Source: Traorella massiliensis
Lineage (GTDB): Bacteria; Bacillota_I; Bacilli_A; Erysipelotrichales; Erysipelotrichaceae
Length of the DNA: 64,000 nt
Direction of reading: 5' to 3'
NCBI RefSeq assembly: GCF_900104665.1
Contig: NZ_LT629968.1
Coordinates: 1 to 64,000 of the forward strand
How positions within the stretch are numbered: the stretch's first letter is position 1; every line of letters starts with the position of its first letter. The translations under genes were made by a program, and so were the position numbers. Positions 59,644-64,000 of the stretch are shown here, piece by piece. The notes under the pieces are model-generated. The model was not told where the DNA came from. It saw only the letters and a program-made list of their open reading frames with translations, and searched no databases.

Positions 59644-60470
59644 AAAAGATTTGGATTCGACATTTTCTGAAAACACTTGTATTGTTTCTTATTTTGTCTG
59701 CGATCATGTTTTACACACAGACTAAAGATTATTTGATTGCCAGATTTGGCGAGCCAACTCCTGAACAGCTGTATTTTGTGAACGAATTAAATAATACGAA
59801 TGAAATATATTATGCAATGTGTACACCTTTAGAAACAACCTTTATGTGGGGGATGAGTTTATGGCAGATTCTGATTCCTCTTATATCAACGTATTCAGTA
59901 TTTTCATTTCTTGTTTATAAAGATAAAGTGATGCATTTTACAGCAATAAGAAAAAATAAATATTCAAGAGAATTGATAAAAAATATAATATTGACCGCCT
60001 TGATTGGCGCTTTGGCTGTTTACATAGGATATGTCATCGTATTTGAATGGGCAGCTGCCTATTTTCCGTCAAGAAGTTTGCTTGGTGAAGAAATCATTGG
60101 CAGTTATACAATGTTTGCGGATATATTTGGCAGGGAAACACTGATTGAACACTATCATTTGTATTATTTGGCCGAAGGATTTGTGTCATATTTTTTGATT
60201 GCTTTGGAGTTTGGCTTGCTGACGATATATGTATCATTAAGAACAGATAAGAAGTATTTGGTCGTATTGATCCCGTTTATCTTTTATGTCATCAGTGCAT
60301 TGATGGGATCAGGGGAGCTGGATTATTATTCAGTATTAGCTTATACAGCCCCGTCTACTTATCAGTATATAATGACAACGTATATGGTATGTTATCATGT
60401 AATAGTTTTGGGAGTATTAGGTGGAATATTATACAATTATATTAAAAAAAGTAAGGAAAGAATTGTATAA
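59640..60470 (+). CDS. ABC-type permease 1 (276 aa)
   Basis: Six hydrophobic segments (about 10-28, 70-92, 113-135, 175-198, 205-225, 245-268) and a large loop after the first helix, the layout of ABC-2 type permeases such as LanE/LanG-like immunity subunits. The ATG overlaps the stop of secreted protein 2. It probably works with the ATPase at 61875. A long hairpin follows before the next permease. The exact subfamily is not recognised. Confidence 0.6.
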   Translation: MKKIWIRHFLKTLVLFLILSAIMFYTQTKDYLIARFGEPTPEQLYFVNELNNTNEIYYAMCTPLETTFMWGMSLWQILIPLISTYSVFSFLVYKDKVMHFTAIRKNKYSRELIKNIILTALIGALAVYIGYVIVFEWAAAYFPSRSLLGEEIIGSYTMFADIFGRETLIEHYHLYYLAEGFVSYFLIALEFGLLTIYVSLRTDKKYLVVLIPFIFYVISALMGSGELDYYSVLAYTAPSTYQYIMTTYMVCYHVIVLGVLGGILYNYIKKSKERIV

Positions 60471-60488
60471 ATAATCTGATTTATAAGC

Positions 60489-60522
60489 AATCCCATATAA
60501 AGTATTTGCTTTATATGGGATT
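60489..60522 (+). terminator. Long intra-operon hairpin
   Basis: Perfect 14-bp stem AATCCCATATAAAG / CTTTATATGGGATT with a TATTTG loop, not followed by a proper T-run. It is more likely an RNA-processing or stability element than a strong terminator. Confidence 0.5.
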
Positions 60523-60544
60523 TAACTAGAGGAGTGAGATCAAG

Positions 60545-61183
60545 ATGATGAAAGAGAAAATTTCATTTTATTTTAACTATATTACCATTGGGCTCATGAT
60601 TCTTTTTTCATTTTTTCTAGCTTTCGATATTACAAAAGTTTTGGGATATTTTAACGGAGAAATGCATTACAGCATAGGAAGTAATTTTCAGCCTCTTTTA
60701 ATCATTTATGTGGGTGAGTTAATGTTATTATTTTTCAATCAGGAGCCTATGGAAATGATGGTAACAAGATATACTTTTTGGTTAGAATATATTATTGATC
60801 GAATTTGTCGTAATATGGTTCTGATCCTAGTGTATTTGATTTCTGTTTGTTTAATACTTTTTGTGACTGGTATGTGTAATATATTAGAAGTTATTCAAGT
60901 TTATTGCTATCAATGTTTCACTGCAATGTTATTTGTGATGATAATGATATTTTTTGAAAAGATTGGTAAAAAAGATTGGTCCTATATTTTCTTTCCAGTG
61001 GTATTATGTTCATCAATTATCACAAATAATGATTTTCTTCAATCAATAAATATATTATATGGTTTATATCCTAATGGACCTAATATGCAGATATCACATT
61101 TTATTATTTATCTGTTTCTATATGCAGTAATTTATTGGCTGATTACAAAAGGGAAAGAGATTGCTTATGATGAAAGTAATTAG
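60545..61183 (+). CDS. ABC-type permease 2 (212 aa)
   Basis: Six hydrophobic segments (about 12-30, 50-68, 92-112, 122-142, 148-165, 190-205) in a compact ABC-2-like membrane protein. GAGGAG lies before the tandem ATG codons 60545/60548. It overlaps permease 3 by 17 bp, so these two are translationally coupled. No sequence motif identifies a substrate. Confidence 0.55.
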   Translation: MMKEKISFYFNYITIGLMILFSFFLAFDITKVLGYFNGEMHYSIGSNFQPLLIIYVGELMLLFFNQEPMEMMVTRYTFWLEYIIDRICRNMVLILVYLISVCLILFVTGMCNILEVIQVYCYQCFTAMLFVMIMIFFEKIGKKDWSYIFFPVVLCSSIITNNDFLQSINILYGLYPNGPNMQISHFIIYLFLYAVIYWLITKGKEIAYDESN

Positions 61184-61865
61184 ATTTATTTTGATTCAGA
61201 TTCTATATATTTCTATATTTTTGTTTATTTTGTTTGAGGCACAATCACAAAGTTTATATTTTAAAGGGAATGAATTTTCAGAAATATTAAAGTCTGCATC
61301 TTTTTATTTCACAAGAAGTCCTATGGCACAAATTCGTTTATTTATTTTCTATTCATTATTTTTTACAATCGTAAGTATTGGTATGCTTATGGAGTTGTCA
61401 GATGAAGCTGGATTAGATAACTTTATTATATATCGTTATCAAAGTAAGAAAAGATATATTGAATATAAATTTAAAAGGATAGCTAGAAAAAGTATTGAAC
61501 AATTCATAATAATATTCATATCTGTTTTTCTAGCGAGTTTATTTTTTATGATTTTGACTGGAGATTATAAATTCTCAATTATAAGTTTTATCATGATTAT
61601 TATATTTAGTATAAAATTTATGTTTGTATATAGTTTTATGTCAATTTTGGCTAAAATGCTTCTAATTCGTTTGAATGTTAATATAATTACAGTGGTTATT
61701 TTAACCCTTTATATCATTATAATGATGCTGGATATTAATTTTGGTGTTTTAGATTTGTTGTTCTTTTCAGATTCAATGATTGGTATGATACAAGGTATTA
61801 TTAGTTTGATTGTTTGCAGCACGATTTATTATCAGGTCTTAAATTATAGAAAGGAAATAATATAG
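61167..61865 (+). CDS. ABC-type permease 3 (232 aa)
   Basis: Hydrophobic segments at about 6-22, 55-75, 110-135, 140-165, 172-192 and 205-222. ATG 61167 or 61170 is preceded by GGGAAAGAGA; both overlap the end of permease 2. The amphipathic region RYQSKKRYIEYKFKRIARK may be the coupling helix contacting the ATPase. It is followed 9 bp later by the ATPase gene. Confidence 0.55.
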   Translation: MMKVIRFILIQILYISIFLFILFEAQSQSLYFKGNEFSEILKSASFYFTRSPMAQIRLFIFYSLFFTIVSIGMLMELSDEAGLDNFIIYRYQSKKRYIEYKFKRIARKSIEQFIIIFISVFLASLFFMILTGDYKFSIISFIMIIIFSIKFMFVYSFMSILAKMLLIRLNVNIITVVILTLYIIIMMLDINFGVLDLLFFSDSMIGMIQGIISLIVCSTIYYQVLNYRKEII

Positions 61866-61874
61866 GTAAATATT

Positions 61875-62513
61875 ATGGGTATTGAGTTAGTTGAAATTAC
61901 AAAGGGATTCAAAAAAAGACCTCTATTTCATAGCTTTAGTTATGTGTTTGAAAAAGGGAAAACTTATGTTATCTTAGGAGATAACGGAGTAGGTAAGAGT
62001 GTTTTGTTAAGAATAATTTGTGGTTTTTCGGTGTGTGATTCTGGGAAAGTGGTGATTGATGGAAAACAGTTAGGAAAAGAATATGATTTTATTCAAAATG
62101 CAGGTGTTTGTATCAATAGTCCAGATTTTGTTCCATATTTAAGTGGAATTAAAAATTTAGAAATGGTTGCAGCTATAAAGAAGATATGTAATAAGGATGA
62201 TCTATATAAATGGGCGGATATCTTTGAAATGAAAGATGAAATTGATCGTACTTATCGGAAATATTCGATGGGAACGAAACAAAAGCTACGTCTAATACAG
62301 GCGTTTATGGAAGACCCTGAGTATATAATTTTAGATGAACCATTTAATGGTTTGGATCAGAGTGTCAAGAAAAAATTAATTGTGCTTATTCAAGAGGAAC
62401 AGAAAAAAGGGAAAACGATAATTCTTACCAGTCATTATTTAGAGGAAGTTTCGCAAATTAATTGTGAGATCTTAGAAATGACCAAAAATCATTTAGAGAA
62501 AAAGATTGTATAA
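61875..62513 (+). CDS. ABC transporter ATP-binding protein (212 aa)
   Basis: Compact ATPase with Walker A GDNGVGKS, a Q-loop region around VCINSPDF, signature YSMGTKQK, Walker B YIILDEPFNGLD and switch His in LTSHYLEE. The MGT signature resembles CcmA/BcrA/LanF-type ATPases of immunity or antibiotic-resistance exporters. It is the last gene of the operon and presumably serves the three permeases encoded before it. AGGT lies before the ATG. Confidence 0.82.
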   Translation: MGIELVEITKGFKKRPLFHSFSYVFEKGKTYVILGDNGVGKSVLLRIICGFSVCDSGKVVIDGKQLGKEYDFIQNAGVCINSPDFVPYLSGIKNLEMVAAIKKICNKDDLYKWADIFEMKDEIDRTYRKYSMGTKQKLRLIQAFMEDPEYIILDEPFNGLDQSVKKKLIVLIQEEQKKGKTIILTSHYLEEVSQINCEILEMTKNHLEKKIV

Positions 62514-62584
62514 AGTTTAACATTTTATTATGATTTATATCGTATTATTTATATAGATCGAAACTTATCGAATTTATCTGTTGT

Positions 62585-62618
62585 AAAAAAGCCTCCTGTT
62601 TGTAAGTAAACAGGAGGC
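62585..62618 (-). terminator. Terminator of the Fe-ADH gene
   Basis: Minus-strand 11-bp stem GCCTCCTGTTT / AAACAGGAGGC with a six-base loop, then TTTTTT. The plus-strand side lacks a T-run, so the ABC operon may share it only weakly. Confidence 0.85.
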
Positions 62619-62623
62619 CTCTA

Positions 62624-63775
62624 TTATTTATAAATTTCTTTATATAAGCGAATCATATCGTTGACTTTAATTTCTTTTCTTGTGTTGCTTGGTGATCCGC
62701 TGGCATAGGCATCATTTGCCATCTTATCGATACATCCATCAAATGTTTCCTTATCAATGCCATATTCACTCATCGTAGGAATATTCATCTTGGCAAGGAA
62801 ATCTGTTAGATAGCTGATAAAGTCATTGGCAGCTTTTTTATCTGAAGTGCTGGTTGATACACCTGTATAGCGAGCAATGTCAGCAAAACGTTCATAAGCA
62901 CCATCAACTACATATTTCATGCAGCCTTCTAATAACATGGCGTTGCTTAATCCGTGAGGTACATGGAAAAGGGCACCAATTGGACGGCTCATGCCATGAA
63001 CGATCGTTACAGATGAATTGTTGAAAGCAATACCTGCTTCCAGGGCAGCAAGTGACATCTGAATACGTGCTTCTTCGTTAGAAGGTTCGTTGTATGCAAT
63101 CAGAAGGTTGTTGAAGATTCTTTTGATCGCACTCAGTGCAAATGTGTCGGAAAGTGGCTGTGCCTTTTTTGAAGTATAAGCTTCAACGGCGTGGCAGAGA
63201 GCATCGATACCTGTAAAACTTGTTACTGATTTTGGGGCGCTCATTGAGAATGCTGGATCGATGAGAGCAATATCTGGAATGAGACATGCACCTTTTAGAA
63301 GCATTTTTACTTCTGATGCAGTATCGGTAATGATCGTAAACATCGTTGCTTCACTACCTGTACCAGCTGTTGTTGGAATTGCAACCATCTTTGGCAGATC
63401 CATTTCAATATTTTTACCCATGTAAGAGGCAATTGGTTCTTTTGATTGATTCATCATAGCAATTGCTTTCATGGAATCGATTGGAGAACCACCGCCAATG
63501 GCAATGAGGAAATCACATTCATTTTCCTGATAGACTTTAACGCCCTCTGATATCATAATATCATTCGGTTCACCGCTAATACCGGCATAGATAACAAATT
63601 TTTGATCATTAGCACTTAAAATATCAATGACTTTCTGAGCATTTCCCAGTTTGATCATCGTTTCATCTGTTACGATCAGCGCTTTTGTACCGCATGATGC
63701 AATCGTGGCTTGGGCATCATTTAATGCGTTGGAACCGCTGATGATCTTAGATGGAGTTAAAAATGTATGGGCCAT
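62624..63775 (-). CDS. Iron-containing alcohol dehydrogenase
   Basis: 383 residues of the Fe-ADH family. Nucleotide loop GGGSPIDSMKA near 94-104; metal-binding region in GIDALCHAVEAYTS and IVHGMSRPIGALFHVPHGLSNA (Asp, His residues). It resembles the lactaldehyde/1,3-propanediol/ethanol dehydrogenase group. It follows the upstream gene by 2 bp on the minus strand, so it belongs to an operon that extends beyond the window and whose sugar or aldol product it may reduce. Confidence 0.9.
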   Translation of the reverse strand: MAHTFLTPSKIISGSNALNDAQATIASCGTKALIVTDETMIKLGNAQKVIDILSANDQKFVIYAGISGEPNDIMISEGVKVYQENECDFLIAIGGGSPIDSMKAIAMMNQSKEPIASYMGKNIEMDLPKMVAIPTTAGTGSEATMFTIITDTASEVKMLLKGACLIPDIALIDPAFSMSAPKSVTSFTGIDALCHAVEAYTSKKAQPLSDTFALSAIKRIFNNLLIAYNEPSNEEARIQMSLAALEAGIAFNNSSVTIVHGMSRPIGALFHVPHGLSNAMLLEGCMKYVVDGAYERFADIARYTGVSTSTSDKKAANDFISYLTDFLAKMNIPTMSEYGIDKETFDGCIDKMANDAYASGSPSNTRKEIKVNDMIRLYKEIYK

Positions 63776-63777
63776 AA

Positions 63778-64000
63778 TTATTTCACCATATAGCCACGAA
63801 TTAATTTACAGAGGTCATCATAGCCTCCTAAGAATGAAGTGATCGTTGCTTTAAAGGCTCCATAATGTTCGAAGTCTTCTGGCTTTAATCCATCTTCATC
63901 ATAAGCTTTACGGAATTCTTCAAGTTTCATCAGTTTAGAAAGATAATCTGGATTGACAGGCTGACTCATATAGTCTTTGATTTCATAATTTGATTCATTG
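63778..64000 (-). CDS. C-terminal part of a larger protein (possibly transaldolase-like)
   Basis: The frame is open from the window edge to a stop at 63778, giving about 73 residues without a required start (MSQ at 63969 is internal to an open frame). The end, LEEFRKAYDEDGLKPEDFEHYGAFKATITSFLGGYDDL split over two helices, recalls the C-terminus of some transaldolase-family proteins, from memory only. It is the upstream partner of the Fe-ADH gene. Confidence 0.35.
   Translation of the reverse strand, partial: NESNYEIKDYMSQPVNPDYLSKLMKLEEFRKAYDEDGLKPEDFEHYGAFKATITSFLGGYDDLCKLIRGYMVK

Overview
The window is AT-rich, with Shine-Dalgarno-led, closely packed genes. It carries lactose/cellobiose-type PTS components, YolD/Y-family polymerase, UppP, LytTR two-component genes and a Cna-B/thioester surface protein. 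This gene set fits a low-GC Gram-positive gut bacterium, most likely a Firmicute of the Erysipelotrichales type. That placement is an inference from gene content; no rRNA or marker gene is present to confirm it.

Layout, left to right. 0-3.3 kb: the right end of an IS605/TnpB-like element, then an operon of DUF3284, a MupG-like phosphomuramidase and PTS EIIB and EIIA, followed by a TetR regulator. 3.3-6 kb: Y-family DNA polymerase, YolD-like protein and small unknowns. 6-11.4 kb: LytTR response regulator, GHKL kinase and a two-gene ABC exporter. 11.5-14 kb: a miniature TnpB element, tRNA-Trp, and an IS1202-like insertion sequence with 15-bp target duplications. 14-24.7 kb: core genes (TrkH/TrkA, UppP, HtrA, radical SAM, YgjP-like metallopeptidase, NfnAB-like flavoprotein pair). 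24.7-31.5 kb: a 1,538-residue thioester/Cna-B surface protein, an ABC transporter split at an A7 run, and a small membrane protein. 31.4-40.8 kb: a block bounded by ~190-bp direct repeats that holds a PRD regulator, a complete cellobiose-type PTS, an IS1182-like element, a GH1 phospho-glucosidase and a decarboxylase resembling bacterial tryptophan decarboxylases. 40.8-45.7 kb: tRNA-Glu, tRNA-Asn, a heterodimeric ABC exporter and cysteine synthase. 45.7-53.7 kb: hexuronate catabolism as two convergent operons (IolB/KduI-like isomerase, KDPG aldolase-VOC fusion, KDG kinase, Fe-ADH / tagaturonate reductase, altronate dehydratase, NERD-like protein) sharing an identical 16-bp operator candidate, plus a predicted small RNA with a C-rich loop. 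53.7-62.5 kb: the least familiar region. It has three related long helical (TPR-like) regulators with N-terminal HTH-like segments, one XRE regulator, two short exported cysteine-containing peptides, two secreted beta-rich proteins and a one-ATPase/three-permease ABC system. 62.5-64 kb: Fe-ADH and a protein fragment that runs off the window.

How the genes work together. The uronate genes supply every step from tagaturonate to pyruvate plus glyceraldehyde-3-phosphate, with no UxaC in the window; the IolB/KduI-like protein could fill the isomerase step. The 31-41 kb block couples beta-glucoside uptake and hydrolysis with an amine-forming decarboxylase. The 53.7-62.5 kb region looks like a candidate undescribed peptide-signalling and secretion system. 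At least five genes have a -10 box exactly six bases before the ATG and no Shine-Dalgarno sequence, which predicts leaderless transcripts.
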